64,000 bases of DNA from Thioclava sp. GXIMD4216 (GCF_037949285.1 NZ_CP149926.1:1715501-1779500), one strand, 5' to 3'; numbered from the stretch's first letter, positions 50,812 to 60,716 are shown. Notes: generated from the letters alone by a model not told the origin. A program made the numbers and translations.

Positions 50812-51819
50812 ATGACACCGCTTTTTCCTGCTTTTCCTCATAACCGTATGCGGCGTTTGCGCCGGACGGCGGCTTTGCGCGATCTGGTGCAAGAAAACCG
50901 TCTGAGCGTGAAAGACCTCATCTGGCCGATTTTCATCACCGATGTCGCGGGGGCCGATGTCGAGGTGCCTTCGATGCCCGGTGTGTTCCGCAAGACGATC
51001 GAGGGCGCGGTGCGTGCGGCGGAAGAAGCGGCAGAGCTTGGCATTCCGGCGCTATGTCTGTTCCCTTATACCGATCCGGCGGTCAAGACGGAGCTGTGCG
51101 AAGAGGCGTGGAACCCCGAAAACATTACCAATCGGGTGATCCGCGAAATCAAGAAACATGTGCCGGAAATCGCGATTATGACCGATATCGCGCTGGATCC
51201 CTATAATTCGCTCGGCCATGACGGTCTGGTGAAGGATGGCGTGATCCTGAATGACGAAACGGTTGAGGCGCTTGTGAAAATGGCTTTGGCTCAGGCCGAG
51301 GCCGGTGCCGATATTCTGGGGCCTTCCGATATGATGGATGGGCGCATCGCGGCAATGCGCAAGGCGATCGAGGATGCGGGCTACGGGCGCGATGTCTCGA
51401 TTTTGAGCTACTCGGCCAAATTCGCCAGTGTCTATTACAGTCCTTTCCGCGATGCGGTCGGTGCGTCGGGCGCCCTGAAGGGCGACAAGAAGACCTATCA
51501 GATGAATCCGGGCAATTCCGACGAGGCGCTGCGTCTGGTGGCGCGCGATCTGGCGGAGGGGGCGGATATGGTGATGGTCAAACCGGGCCAGCCCTATCTG
51601 GATGTCTGCCGCCGCGTGAAAGACGAGTTTGGCGTGCCGACCTTCGCCTATCAGGTCTCGGGGGAATATGCGATGGCGATGGCCGCGATCCGCAATGGCT
51701 GGCTGGATCATGACAAGGTGATGCTGGAAAGCCTTCTGGGGTTCAAACGGGCCGGTTGTGACGGGGTGCTGACCTATTTCGCCCCCGCCGCCGCGCGGGC
51801 TTTGGCCAACGGGGCCTGA
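50812..51819 (+). CDS. hemB: delta-aminolevulinic acid dehydratase (porphobilinogen synthase), Mg-type
   Basis: HemB condenses two 5-aminolevulinate molecules to porphobilinogen in heme and chlorophyll synthesis. The 335-aa TIM-barrel enzyme has the two active-site lysines at Lys203 (SYSAKFASVYYSPFRDA) and Lys257 (MVMVKPGQPYLD). At the usual zinc-cysteine site the sequence is DPYNSLGHDG (129-138), so the catalytic zinc ligands are absent. That places it in the magnesium- or metal-independent class, common in alphaproteobacteria. The start ATG follows GGAGACATAG. Confidence 0.97.
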   Translation: MTPLFPAFPHNRMRRLRRTAALRDLVQENRLSVKDLIWPIFITDVAGADVEVPSMPGVFRKTIEGAVRAAEEAAELGIPALCLFPYTDPAVKTELCEEAWNPENITNRVIREIKKHVPEIAIMTDIALDPYNSLGHDGLVKDGVILNDETVEALVKMALAQAEAGADILGPSDMMDGRIAAMRKAIEDAGYGRDVSILSYSAKFASVYYSPFRDAVGASGALKGDKKTYQMNPGNSDEALRLVARDLAEGADMVMVKPGQPYLDVCRRVKDEFGVPTFAYQVSGEYAMAMAAIRNGWLDHDKVMLESLLGFKRAGCDGVLTYFAPAAARALANGA

Positions 51820-51863
51820 TCAAGGCTTGGCCCGAGGCCGACAGCCCCTTACAGGAAGTGACA

Positions 51864-51890
51864 GGCCCGATTTTTCGGGCTAGTCTTTCA
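51864..51890 (+). terminator. weak hairpin after hemB, possible terminator
   Basis: GCCCGA and TCGGGC with a 4-nt T-rich loop lie about 45 nt past the hemB stop, with a CTTT further on. The stem is short, so this is weak. Confidence 0.35.
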
Positions 51891-51958
51891 AACAAAGGGG
51901 TGCGCCCCACCTAGGCGGGCGGTCAAGCCCGATGTGAAATCGAGCGAGAGGCAGTGAG

Positions 51959-52510
51959 ATGATTTCCAGACGTAACCTTCTGGCTATGGGCGGCGCCGCA
52001 TGCGGTCTTGCAGCCTGTGGCAACGGGATCGGGTCCAATGGCGGGCCGCAGATCGATGCGCGGGTCGACGCGACGCGTGATTATTTGCTGAACCGCTATC
52101 CGGGGACGCAGGAGCTGATGGGCAAAGCGGTCGGTGTTCTCTACATGCCGCTGGTGACCGAGGCGGGCTTCGGTATTGGCGGCTCTTACGGGCGCGGTGC
52201 GCTGCGGATCAATGGCGCCACGGTTGATTATTACGCCGTGACCTCGGCGTCTTTCGGGTTCCAGATCGGGGCGCAGCAATATGCGCATGCGCTGTTCTTC
52301 ATGACCCCCGAAGCCTTGTCGGGGTTCCGCCGTGCGGATGGCTGGCAGATTGGCGCGGATGCCAAGTATGCGCTGCCCGATCGGGGCGGCTCGCTTGGCA
52401 CCGACACCACCACCTCGCGCGCGCCGGTCATTGCGCTGGTCTTCGGTCAGGCCGGTCTGATTGCGGGGGCGTCGCTTGCGGGCAGCAAATACACCCGCAT
52501 TATTCCGTAA
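51959..52510 (+). CDS. SYLF (YSC84) domain lipoprotein
   Basis: The 183-aa protein has a twin-arginine (SRRNLL) signal followed by a lipobox LAAC ending at Cys20, so it may be exported folded and lipidated. The mature part matches the SYLF/YSC84 lipid-binding domain: KAVGVLYMPLVTEAGFGIGGSYGRGALRI near residues 59-87 and YYAVTSASFGFQIGAQQYAHALFFMTPEAL near 94-123. Such proteins bind phosphoinositide-like or other lipids. The bacterial role is unknown. A bidirectional terminator follows. Confidence 0.9.
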   Translation: MISRRNLLAMGGAACGLAACGNGIGSNGGPQIDARVDATRDYLLNRYPGTQELMGKAVGVLYMPLVTEAGFGIGGSYGRGALRINGATVDYYAVTSASFGFQIGAQQYAHALFFMTPEALSGFRRADGWQIGADAKYALPDRGGSLGTDTTTSRAPVIALVFGQAGLIAGASLAGSKYTRIIP

Positions 52511-52532
52511 TAAATACCGGCATAACAAAGAC

Positions 52533-52561
52533 AAAGCACGCGAACTTCGCGTGCTTTCTTA
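52533..52561. terminator. bidirectional intrinsic terminator
   Basis: AAAGCACGCG (52533-52542) and CGCGTGCTTT (52548-52557) form a 10-bp stem with a 5-nt loop, followed by CTT on the plus strand. It separates the convergent SYLF and transglycosylase genes. Confidence 0.85.
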
Positions 52562-52583
52562 TGTCTGGTCTTTGGCCTGTGCC

Positions 52584-53198
52584 TCAGCTGCCCAGAATGA
52601 CCTTCACATAATTCATCGTTTCCTGATACGGCGGAATACCGTTATATTTGGCAACAGCTTCCGGACCCGCGTTATAGGCGGCAAGCGCATGGCGCCAATT
52701 CCCGAAGCGGTCATACATCATGCGCAGATATCGCGCCCCGCCATCAAGATTCTCTTCCGGATTGGAAATATCGACATTCAGTTTGGCCGCCGTGGCGGGC
52801 ATCAACTGGGCCAGCCCGCGCGCGCCTGCATGCGAGACCGCCTGCGGATTCCAACCGCTTTCCTGCTGGATCAGACGCAGGAACAGATCGGGCGGAACGC
52901 CGTGTTTCTGGGCCGCAGCACGCGCAATGGGCATGTATTTCCCGCGATATTTTCCGGTATAGCTGGGAATGACCGCCGCCGTGATGGTCTTGCCATCGGG
53001 CCGCAGGCGCGAGCTGTGTTCATATTGTCCGGCAGCACGGGAATCCAGAAGCTGGGTCTGGTTGCGGAAAAGCTGGGTACGGTTCGAGCTGGAGGCGCCT
53101 GAAAGGCGCAGACCTTCTGCAATCGCAGGGCTGCTGGCCACCGAGATGGCACAAGTGATCAAAGCAAGGAGCGTCCCCGCAGCCTTTATCCGCATCAT
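52584..53198 (-). CDS. lytic transglycosylase (SLT family)
   Basis: The 204-aa protein has a signal peptide (about residues 5-28) and a C-terminal SLT domain. The catalytic Glu113 lies in [19 protein letters not shown], followed by [10 protein letters not shown]. The [14 protein letters not shown] and [16 protein letters not shown] motifs are also present. It cleaves peptidoglycan with anhydro-muropeptide release. Two overlapping ATG codons (53198 and 53195) are equally good starts. It is divergent from ssb. A longer upstream frame to 53372 lacks the signal-peptide start and is not family-like. Confidence 0.93.
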   Translation of the reverse strand: MMRIKAAGTLLALITCAISVASSPAIAEGLRLSGASSSNRTQLFRNQTQLLDSRAAGQYEHSSRLRPDGKTITAAVIPSYTGKYRGKYMPIARAAAQKHGVPPDLFLRLIQQESGWNPQAVSHAGARGLAQLMPATAAKLNVDISNPEENLDGGARYLRMMYDRFGNWRHALAAYNAGPEAVAKYNGIPPYQETMNYVKVILGS

Positions 53199-53425
53199 CC
53201 TCTGTCCCCAGCTTTTTTGGTTGCGGCTGAATATACCCAAAAACGTCGTGTTGAAAACCCTTTGAATCTGCCGTCGGGGCAAGCGTATGGGTGCGCGGAT
53301 TTGGCGGGGTGACCCGCCATGCAGGCGCATTCGTGCTTTGCATGCCGTGCCGGTCTGGTATACCCGGCGCAATCACTTGAATCGCGGCATGCGTCGCATG
53401 TCAGCCAGCCAGCGGAGGTTTTTTG

Positions 53426-53947
53426 ATGGCAGGATCGGTCAATAAGGTCATTATCGTGGGTAACCTCGGCCGTGATCCGGAAGTTCGCAGTTTTTCGAAT
53501 GGTGGCAAGGTCTGCAACCTGCGGATCGCGACCTCGGAAAACTGGCGTGACCGTAATAGTGGCGAGCGCAAGGAACGCACCGAGTGGCATTCGGTCGCGA
53601 TTTTCAGCGAGCCTCTTGCGAAAATCGCGGAACAATATCTGCGTAAAGGGTCGAAGGTTTATATCGAAGGCCAGCTTGAAACCCGTAAATGGCAGGATCA
53701 ATCCGGTCAGGACCGTTACACGACCGAAGTCGTGCTGCGCCCCTATCGCGGCGAACTGACTTTGCTGGACGGGCGCAATGACGGCGGCCAAGGTGGCGGC
53801 GGTTACGGTGGAGGTCAGGGCGGCGGCTATGGCGGCCCCTCTTCAGGCGGCTATGATGACGGCCCGTCCTCGGGCGGCTATGGCGGCCCGTCGCAAAGCG
53901 GTGGCGGCAGCAGCCGTCCCGATTTCGACGACGAGATCCCGTTCTGA
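53426..53947 (+). CDS. ssb: single-stranded DNA-binding protein
   Basis: Ssb coats single-stranded DNA in replication and repair. The 173-aa product has the OB fold in its first 110 residues: [20 protein letters not shown] at the start, [21 protein letters not shown] near 38-58 and [26 protein letters not shown] Gly/Ser/Tyr-rich linker follows, then the acidic tip DDEIPF that binds partners. The ATG at 53426 follows GCGGAGG. The three bases before it (TTG at 53423) could also initiate in frame but are less likely. Confidence 0.97.
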   Translation: MAGSVNKVIIVGNLGRDPEVRSFSNGGKVCNLRIATSENWRDRNSGERKERTEWHSVAIFSEPLAKIAEQYLRKGSKVYIEGQLETRKWQDQSGQDRYTTEVVLRPYRGELTLLDGRNDGGQGGGGYGGGQGGGYGGPSSGGYDDGPSSGGYGGPSQSGGGSSRPDFDDEIPF

Positions 53948-53980
53948 CGGTCATACCTCCATATCGCACGTTTTGAGATG

Positions 53981-54020
53981 AAACATCCCTTACCATCTAA
54001 GTGGTAAGGGATGTTTTTGG
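53981..54020 (+). terminator. strong intrinsic terminator after ssb
   Basis: AAACATCCCTTACCA (53981-53995) and TGGTAAGGGATGTTT (54002-54016) form a perfect 15-bp stem with a 6-nt loop, followed by TT and a T-rich start of the next bases. Confidence 0.9.
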
Positions 54021-54161
54021 AACGGGTGCGGGATGCGACAGTGGCGATGGCTGTCCGGATGGCGCAGCCGTCTTATGACCGCGGAGACCTAATTGCGGCT
54101 CGGGCTTGTGCCGGGGGCAACCGGATGGACCATGCGGTTGCCCGTTGTCTTGCAAGGAGTG

Positions 54162-55013
54162 TCAGCGCAGGATGAAATCGACGGCTTCGGGCATCTGCGG
54201 CAGATCCGTCTCGCCCAAGGCGCGTTTCAGCGAGATTTCGATGGCGGTCGCAAAAGCTGTCAGCGGCAATGCGTTGACGCGGTCCGAGAAAGGCTGTTCC
54301 AGCTCTTCGGCCAGCGCATCAAGTCCGAAGAACGCATAGGCCACAAGCCCCGCCACCAAGGGGGCCACCGCCCCGAGCGTGTCGACAAAGCCGAAAGGCA
54401 GGATGACACAATAGATATAGGCGGTGCGGTGGAGCAAAAGCGAATAGGCAAAGGGCACCGGCGTATTGGCCAGCCGTTCGCAGGCAAGAAGCGACTGCGA
54501 CAGGCGGGTCAGGCTTTCATGCAGTACAAGCGCCTCGACATGGGTCAGCTTGCCCTTGCGTTCGGCCTGCCCCACGATCCGCGCGGCCTGCGCCAGAGCC
54601 TCGTCGCTCTGCCAGTTCTGGCTGCGTCCGCGCAACTGCGTCTCTACCAGATGCGCAAAGCGGATCAGGCTGTGAAGAAGAGCGCTCCGTTCGGGCAGGT
54701 CTTCCAGCATGGTGGTCTGGCGGATCACATCGCGTGAGGACTGGATCAGCACGCCCCAATGTTTGCGCGCCTCCCACCAGCGATCATAACAGGCGCCGTT
54801 ACGGAAGCTGAGAAAGATCGACAGCGCAATCCCGATCAGTGCGAAGGGCGAGGGATCAAGGCCCTTGATATAATCGGGGAAATGATCATGCCCCAGAACG
54901 ACGGCAATCCCGATGCCGAATACCACCAGAATCTGGGGCCAGATGATCTGGACGACCGAGCCTTGCAGGATAAAGAACAGCCCCAGAATTGTGGGGCGTT
55001 TGCGGATGATCAC
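54162..55013 (-). CDS. bestrophin-family channel-like membrane protein (YneE type)
   Basis: The 283-aa membrane protein matches the bestrophin/UPF0187 family of anion channels. It begins IIRKRPTILGLFFILQGSVV and has NGACYDRWWEARKHWG near residues 72-87 and SLLLHRTAYIYCVILPFGFVDTLG near 190-212. YAFFGLDALAEELEQPF follows, with a C-terminal soluble domain. I chose GTG 55013 because it follows AGGGG at good spacing and matches family N-termini. A GTG at 55049 would add twelve residues and is a possible alternative. Function in bacteria is unproven. Confidence 0.88.
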   Translation of the reverse strand: MIIRKRPTILGLFFILQGSVVQIIWPQILVVFGIGIAVVLGHDHFPDYIKGLDPSPFALIGIALSIFLSFRNGACYDRWWEARKHWGVLIQSSRDVIRQTTMLEDLPERSALLHSLIRFAHLVETQLRGRSQNWQSDEALAQAARIVGQAERKGKLTHVEALVLHESLTRLSQSLLACERLANTPVPFAYSLLLHRTAYIYCVILPFGFVDTLGAVAPLVAGLVAYAFFGLDALAEELEQPFSDRVNALPLTAFATAIEISLKRALGETDLPQMPEAVDFILR

Positions 55014-55139
55014 GATGATCCCCTTTTGGCTGAAGAAAGCGACTCTCACCGCTGGCGATGAACGCTAGCATGCTTCGCCTACGCAGATGAAGATCTCCCC
55101 ACAAGCGCCATGATGCAGGCAACGTAAGGGCAAATTGTC

Positions 55140-58085
55140 TCAGGTGACAGGCTGGGCCATCGCCCGCCAGCGCCGGAGATGTTCGGGGGTCACCATTTTG
55201 CGTGCGAGCACAGGGGCGATCTGCGGCCCGTAGAGGCTTTGCACGGGCCAGTTGCCCAGTAGCGCGGGCGCAAGCTGCGGACAGGTGCGCAGCAACGAGA
55301 TCTGGTCCTGCCGCGACAGCGCCTGAAACCCCACAGGGCCGGGCCAGAAGCTTTCGACCCAGAGACCGTTGATCCGAACGGCGGAATGCGTTTCGAGCAG
55401 CAGGTGGATATAGCTGATCTGGCGTTTGCCGCGCATGGTCCTTGCCCCCTGCCAGCCGCAATCGGCCAGATGTCTGGCACGGATAAGACGCGGACCGGTC
55501 TCGGTCCTGAGCCAGACGCAATGCTGGCCCGACAGCACGATCCTTTCATGCGCCCCCAGTGATCCGGCCCGAATCTCTATCGGCAGCAGACGGGGGGTCT
55601 TCAGGTCTTGCTCCCCGAGATCGCGACGCCCGACCCAGAGCACGCGCGCGGCTTTGTCCTGCGTCTGCACGAAATCGCCCGCGCGCAGGGTCTCGATGGC
55701 ACGCGGCCCTTCGGGGGTGGCAATCTGCATCCCCGCCGCGATACAGGGAATGCCGATGGAATAGAGCTGCGGCGCGGTGGATAGCAGGCTCGGGTCCACA
55801 TTCTGCAATGTGAGCGTCTCGCCATTTGGGAAGGACAGAACCGAGCCGCCTGCCCCGTCCGAGCTGATCACCACATCCCATGCATTCACCGGATCGCCAT
55901 TGGTATCGGTGAGTGCGGACACGTCGAGCTGGTCGACCGTATGCCCGTCGCCGCTATCGGTCATGTCGAAATCGGTGACGATGTCAGAGCCGAAATCATC
56001 GGCCAGACCCAGCGTATCCGCACCGTCGCCTGTCGTGATCAGGTCGTCGCCGGTGCCACCATAAATAAGATTGGCCCCCTGACCGGCAAGGATCGTGTCA
56101 TTGCCCTCACCGCCATCCAGCGTGTCCTGTCCGGTGGTGGTCGAGCCGACGAGGGAATCGTTGCCCGCGCCGCCTGACAGGGAATTGGCACCGGTTCCGG
56201 CGATCAGCGTGTCGTTGCCATCGCCCCCGTCAAGCGTCGTATTGCCGGCACCGCCATGAAGGTAATCATCGCCCGCCTCGCCATAAACGACATCATTGCC
56301 GTGATCGGTATAGACGATGTCATCGCCAGCACCGGCATAGACGGTATCATCCCCCGTGCCTGTATTGATTGTGTCCGCATAGGCGCTGCCATCGATCTTG
56401 TCGGCCCCTGCGCCCGCATCGATATTGACGCCACTGCCGGCCAGACCGGCATCGAACTGGTCATCATAGCTGGTACCGTCGATTTTCTCGACATCCCAGA
56501 AATAGGTCAGAGTGCTGCCGCCATCATAGCTGATGGTGCCGACACCATTGGGGTCGGAGGTCCAGCTGACCTCTGCGGCCCCGCCCGAGAGCGAGACCGT
56601 ATCGAAATCCGCCCCGCCATAGATGCTGCTCGCCCCGTCGGTTGCGCGCAGATCGAACAGGTCGTCTCCGGCATCGCCATAAAGCTGGTTCTGGCCGGTG
56701 CCGCCCCAAAGCGTGTCATTGCCCGCGCCGCCGCGCAGGGTGTCATTTCCGGCCCCGCCATCCACATAGTCATTGCCCGCACCGGCATCGATGCTGTCAT
56801 TGCCATCGCCACCAAAGAGCGTGTCGTCCCCCGCACCCGCCTGAACGGTATCGTCCCCCGCCTCCATATTGGCGTAAAAGCCCGACCCATCGAGGGTGCC
56901 GTCCAGCGAATCCGCATAATTCGAGCCGACATAGCCTTCGATATTGTCATAGGTCAGGCTGCTGGTGCCATCGGTGGCGGAGCCATCCTCGAAATCGCTG
57001 GAGGTGATGGTGACCCCATGCCCCAGACTGTAGAAATTGAGGATGTCGTTATCCGAACCGGTGGTGGTCGTGCCGCCGCCCAGCACCGTGTCGATGCCCC
57101 AGCCATCGCTGAAGAAGAAGACATCGGCATCGGCCCCGCCATCAAGGGAATCATTGCCGCTGCCGCCCGTGATCGCATCCGCGCCGTCGCCGCCGTGGAT
57201 GGTGTCGTTGCCTTCATCCCCGTGCAGCGTATCATTGCCCGCATCGCCATAAAGCAGATCATTGCCCGTTCCGCCGCTGATGAAGTCATTGCCATCGCCG
57301 CCGTAGAGGGTGTCATTGTCTCCTTCGCCGTAGATCACATCATTGCCGGTCCCCCCGAGGACCGAATCCGCACCGGCATTGGCCCAGATGGTGTCGTTGC
57401 CCGCACCGCCATCGATCGTATCGTTATAGGCCCAGTTATTGGTTCCGCTGATGTCGTCGATGATATCGTCGCCATCGCCGCCTCTGACACTGTCGCCATC
57501 AAGCGAGCTGGCCCCGCCTTGGCCGTAATAGATGGTGTCATTGCCCGCGCCGCCGTCAATAGTATCGGCACCAGCATTGGAGGTGATGGAATCATCTCCG
57601 GTGCCACCCGCGAGCGAGTCGCCATTGGACGCGCCGATGATCGTGTTATTGCCGGTAGAGCTGTAGCTTGCCGAATGGATCGCCGAATAGTTGACGCCCG
57701 AGGTGTTGGTGGTTGACGAGGGCGACATAACGACGCCCGGCTGGATCTCGGAACTGGCGAGATAGCCGACGATCGTGTTGCCGATCTTGACGGTATAGAA
57801 GACCTGCGGATTGCCGCTAGGATCGGTATAGTTGAACGCATCCTCGATATAGGCGGTGCCCGAGGTGATCAACGTGCCGCTGGAATCGCGGATCTCCAGA
57901 TGCTGGAAGTTGTCATTGCTGACGTTATCGGTGGCCGTATCGCCCGATAGCTGGCTGTCATCATCAGTGAAGGTATAGGTCAGCCCGTTGGTTGACGCCT
58001 CCCAGTCCGGCCGGAGCCGGTACCCCCCGCTGACAAGCTGGAAGTCGCTGGTGCTGTAACCAACAAAGGTATAGGTGGTCGACAT
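55140..58085 (-). CDS. RTX repeat protein with C-terminal Hint domain
   Basis: The 981-aa protein has an N-terminal segment of about 150 residues without repeats. A very long series of RTX nonapeptides follows (patterns such as GGAGNDTI, GGDGDDII, DGGAGNDT) from about residue 155 to 720, with breaks. These bind calcium and fold as beta-rolls after secretion. The last 200 residues are a Hint (Hedgehog/intein) domain starting around CIAAGMQIATPEGPRAIETLRAGDFV, with its nucleophilic Cys and the conserved His-Cys in LSGQHCVWLR. That suggests autoprocessing. Such proteins are usually secreted by type I systems, but no T1SS genes are linked here. The start at 58085 is a weakly supported choice. Confidence 0.9.
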   Translation of the reverse strand: MSTTYTFVGYSTSDFQLVSGGYRLRPDWEASTNGLTYTFTDDDSQLSGDTATDNVSNDNFQHLEIRDSSGTLITSGTAYIEDAFNYTDPSGNPQVFYTVKIGNTIVGYLASSEIQPGVVMSPSSTTNTSGVNYSAIHSASYSSTGNNTIIGASNGDSLAGGTGDDSITSNAGADTIDGGAGNDTIYYGQGGASSLDGDSVRGGDGDDIIDDISGTNNWAYNDTIDGGAGNDTIWANAGADSVLGGTGNDVIYGEGDNDTLYGGDGNDFISGGTGNDLLYGDAGNDTLHGDEGNDTIHGGDGADAITGGSGNDSLDGGADADVFFFSDGWGIDTVLGGGTTTTGSDNDILNFYSLGHGVTITSSDFEDGSATDGTSSLTYDNIEGYVGSNYADSLDGTLDGSGFYANMEAGDDTVQAGAGDDTLFGGDGNDSIDAGAGNDYVDGGAGNDTLRGGAGNDTLWGGTGQNQLYGDAGDDLFDLRATDGASSIYGGADFDTVSLSGGAAEVSWTSDPNGVGTISYDGGSTLTYFWDVEKIDGTSYDDQFDAGLAGSGVNIDAGAGADKIDGSAYADTINTGTGDDTVYAGAGDDIVYTDHGNDVVYGEAGDDYLHGGAGNTTLDGGDGNDTLIAGTGANSLSGGAGNDSLVGSTTTGQDTLDGGEGNDTILAGQGANLIYGGTGDDLITTGDGADTLGLADDFGSDIVTDFDMTDSGDGHTVDQLDVSALTDTNGDPVNAWDVVISSDGAGGSVLSFPNGETLTLQNVDPSLLSTAPQLYSIGIPCIAAGMQIATPEGPRAIETLRAGDFVQTQDKAARVLWVGRRDLGEQDLKTPRLLPIEIRAGSLGAHERIVLSGQHCVWLRTETGPRLIRARHLADCGWQGARTMRGKRQISYIHLLLETHSAVRINGLWVESFWPGPVGFQALSRQDQISLLRTCPQLAPALLGNWPVQSLYGPQIAPVLARKMVTPEHLRRWRAMAQPVT

Positions 58086-58174
58086 ACAAACTCACAGATG
58101 AAACACGTGGCCAGAGAGATGAGGCCATCCTGTCTCAAATGTTCGAATGTCTGGTTAATGCCATATATGGTTTT

Positions 58175-58573
58175 TTAAATAGAATCAGGATTTTGTCGCT
58201 TTGCGTCCGCAGAGCCGGGGGCAAAGCCCATCTCGCGATCCACCCATGCGATCACTATGGCGACAAGACGTTGCTGCACCGCAGGCGTTAGCGCCTGTCC
58301 CTGCGGGATATGGTGCCACGTTTCCAGACAGCTACGGCAACAACAGGCGGTGGCATGTTGTGCAATAAACACCGGATGGCCCCGCATCGGGGTCTGTTTG
58401 CCGTCCTTATGCGGGTATGCAGGGGCCAGCCGCATAGCGATGAAATCCTGCGCATGGCGCATAATCACCGACCGGCCCTTTGCATCGCAATAGGCCCGCT
58501 CGCGCGGGCCCAGATGAAAGCGGGATCTGAATCTGGATCGGGACAGGCGCGCGAAAAGCTCTGCCTGTGCCAT
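58175..58573 (-). CDS. DUF4186 family protein
   Basis: The 132-aa protein matches DUF4186: SRFRSRFHLGPRERAYCDAKG near residues 12-32, HAQDFIAMRLAPAYPHKDGKQTPMRGHPVFIAQHATACCCRSCLETWHHIPQG with a cluster of Cys/His near 40-90. The cluster could bind a metal. Function is unknown. It begins five bases after the lipA stop on the same strand, so the two are likely cotranscribed. Confidence 0.88.
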   Translation of the reverse strand: MAQAELFARLSRSRFRSRFHLGPRERAYCDAKGRSVIMRHAQDFIAMRLAPAYPHKDGKQTPMRGHPVFIAQHATACCCRSCLETWHHIPQGQALTPAVQQRLVAIVIAWVDREMGFAPGSADAKRQNPDSI

Positions 58574-58578
58574 CGCGC

Positions 58579-59529
58579 TCAGGCGCGACCGAGTTTCGCC
58601 AGACGGGCCGAACGCAGCTGGGCGAAATCATCGCCCGCATGGTAGCTCGAACGGGTCAGCGGCGTTGCCGAAACCATCAGGAAGCTCTTGGAATAGGCCG
58701 CCTTTTCGTAGGCTTTGAATTCTTCCGGCGTCACGAATTTTGCCACGGCATGGTGTTTGGGCGTCGGCTGCAGATACTGACCGATCGTCAGGAAATCGAT
58801 ATCGGCAGAGCGCATGTCGTCCATGACCTGACGGACCTCATGGGCCTCTTCGCCAAGGCCGACCATGATCCCCGATTTGGTAAACATGGCCGGATCCAGC
58901 TCTTTCACGCGTTGCAACAGACGCAGCGAGTGGAAATAGCGCGCACCGGGACGCACTGTCGGGTAAAGCGACGGCACGGTTTCGAGGTTGTGGTTGAATA
59001 CATCGGGACGCGCCTCGACGACCTTCTCGAGCACTTCCGGCCCGCATTTCAGGAAGTCCGGCGTCAGGATCTCGATCGTGGTTGACGGGCTGCGATGGCG
59101 GATCGCGCGGATGGTCTGGGCGAAATGCTCTGCCCCGCCATCTTCCAGATCGTCACGGTCCACCGAGGTGATCACCACATGCTTCAGGCCGAGCTTTTCA
59201 ACGGCATGGGCCACACGACCCGGCTCGAACACATCCAGCGCGTCGGGCTTGCCGGTGGCCACATTGCAGAAAGAACAGCCGCGCGTGCAGATCTCGCCCA
59301 TGATCATCATGGTGGCGTGCCCCTGCGACCAGCATTCGCCCACATTGGGGCAACCGGCCTCTTCGCACACGGTCACAAGCTTGTTCTCGCGCATCAGATC
59401 GCGCGTCTGCTTGTAGCCTGCCGAGGTGGGCGCCTTGACCCTGATCCAGTCCGGCTTCTTTGGCTGGGCATTATCGGGGCGGTGTGCCTTTTCCGGGTGG
59501 CGCTGGTCGGGGATTTTGAGATCGCGCAT
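58579..59529 (-). CDS. lipA: lipoyl synthase
   Basis: LipA inserts two sulfur atoms into octanoyl groups to make lipoate for 2-oxoacid dehydrogenases. The 316-aa radical-SAM enzyme has the auxiliary cluster CxxxxCxxxxxC at Cys55, Cys60 and Cys66, and the radical-[11 protein letters not shown] with Cys81, Cys85 and Cys88. It also has [18 protein letters not shown] and the C-terminal Arg-Ser-Ser-Tyr motif [11 protein letters not shown] that provides the cluster-coordinating Ser. The ATG at 59529 follows AAGGATAC. The longer upstream frame to 59787 is not family-like. DUF4186 lies directly downstream. Confidence 0.97.
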   Translation of the reverse strand: MRDLKIPDQRHPEKAHRPDNAQPKKPDWIRVKAPTSAGYKQTRDLMRENKLVTVCEEAGCPNVGECWSQGHATMMIMGEICTRGCSFCNVATGKPDALDVFEPGRVAHAVEKLGLKHVVITSVDRDDLEDGGAEHFAQTIRAIRHRSPSTTIEILTPDFLKCGPEVLEKVVEARPDVFNHNLETVPSLYPTVRPGARYFHSLRLLQRVKELDPAMFTKSGIMVGLGEEAHEVRQVMDDMRSADIDFLTIGQYLQPTPKHHAVAKFVTPEEFKAYEKAAYSKSFLMVSATPLTRSSYHAGDDFAQLRSARLAKLGRA

Positions 59530-59666
59530 GGGATGGGTATCCTTTCGGCTTTGAACCAGCACATAGGCCCAAATTCCGACGAATGCAACGGAGAGTGCGA
59601 CAGATCGTCCCGCCTGACAGCTTGCGCATATCAGCCTTTCGGTCTGCGCACACCCTGCACCCGTTC

Positions 59667-60608
59667 TTATTGCGCCGCTTGCAGGCGCGGACGACGGTAA
59701 CTTCCGGCGACGGGGAATTCGCTGCGCGCCTTGTCGATCACGGACTGCCCCGCCTCGCGCAGGATATTGGCCACGTTTTCGAACCATTCGCCATCATCAA
59801 CTGCATCGGCACGACGCACAAGGCGCAAGACCCGACCGGGTTGCTCGCCAAAGCGCGAGAGCGCCAGATCGGGGCTTGAGTTCTTTTCGGCCATCGCCGC
59901 GATCTCGGGGATCAGGGTCACGCCCATGCCGCTGGCCGCCAAGGCGCAGAGCGTCGAGAGCGACGAAGCCCCCAGATCGACCGATTGCGCCTCGCGGTTC
60001 ACATTGCAGACCTTGAGCGCCTGATCGGCCAGGCAATGCCCCTCTTCCAGCAGCAAAAGCTCGCCCGGATCCAGCGCATCCGGAGCCAGACCGGCCATGC
60101 GCTCCAGTGCTTCGGGCAGACCTGCCAGCAGGAAATGATCCTCGAACAGCTCGATCTCTTCGGTCTCGGGAGCGGGCGTGGCAATTACGGCGGCATCCAG
60201 ACGCCCCTTGCGCAGATCTTCCAGAAGCTCTGCCGTCTGGGCCTCGCGCAGTCTGAACCCCGATTGGACAGATTGCAGTCTGGGCAGCGCCGAGGGCATC
60301 AGATACGGCGCAACCGTCGGAATGACACCAAGGTTCACCTGCCCCTGCCCGCGCCGCAGATCGGCCTCGAGCGATTTCAGCTCGGCATCGATCCGGAGTG
60401 CGTGATCAATCACCATGCGCCCTGCCCGCGTCAGTCGGATATCGCGCGGACGGCGTTCCACCAATGTAAGCCCGAGTGATTGTTCCAGCTCGCGGACCTG
60501 CATCGACAACGCCGGCTGGGTGACATGGACTGACTCCGCTGCCCTGGAAAAATTCCTAAATTTTTCAAGAGCTAGCATGTATTGCAACTGGCGCAGGGTG
60601 ATATTCAT
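59667..60608 (-). CDS. oxyR: hydrogen peroxide sensor OxyR
   Basis: OxyR is a LysR-type regulator that activates peroxide defence genes when its two cysteines form a disulfide. The 313-aa protein has the LysR HTH (about residues 1-60: [42 protein letters not shown] sequence). The redox pair is Cys192 in [11 protein letters not shown] and Cys201 in ALKVC, with the exact nine-residue offset of E. coli Cys199/Cys208. It is divergent from the adjacent catalase gene, which is the usual arrangement for OxyR control. The oxyR-katA intergenic region is only 108 bp. Confidence 0.95.
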   Translation of the reverse strand: MNITLRQLQYMLALEKFRNFSRAAESVHVTQPALSMQVRELEQSLGLTLVERRPRDIRLTRAGRMVIDHALRIDAELKSLEADLRRGQGQVNLGVIPTVAPYLMPSALPRLQSVQSGFRLREAQTAELLEDLRKGRLDAAVIATPAPETEEIELFEDHFLLAGLPEALERMAGLAPDALDPGELLLLEEGHCLADQALKVCNVNREAQSVDLGASSLSTLCALAASGMGVTLIPEIAAMAEKNSSPDLALSRFGEQPGRVLRLVRRADAVDDGEWFENVANILREAGQSVIDKARSEFPVAGSYRRPRLQAAQ

Positions 60609-60716
60609 AAGACTACCTTATTGCTAATCTAAGTATTACCGATTTCCCTTTATCACGTATCTGCCGGATAGTTCCGTCGTAAGGAATAAGGCTAAATTTG
60701 CAAAGCGGAGGAACAA
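60609..60716. promoter_or_regulatory. divergent oxyR-katA promoter region
   Basis: This 108-bp AT-rich gap must hold both promoters and the likely OxyR-binding site. Partial inverted sequences such as CCTTATT at 60615-60621 and AATAAGG at 60687-60693 are visible, but I could not align them confidently to an OxyR consensus. Confidence 0.5.

Noticed and set aside
55900..57700. Regularly repeated DNA that might suggest a CRISPR array
   Set aside because: The period is set by nonapeptide codons (27 bp) inside a long open frame, the units vary in sequence, and there are no constant repeats separated by unique spacers.
56256..57716. A 486-codon plus-strand frame inside the RTX gene
   Set aside because: It is the complement of the RTX repeats, giving a low-complexity Ile/Asp/Ala pattern. 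The minus-strand reading has real RTX and Hint motifs.
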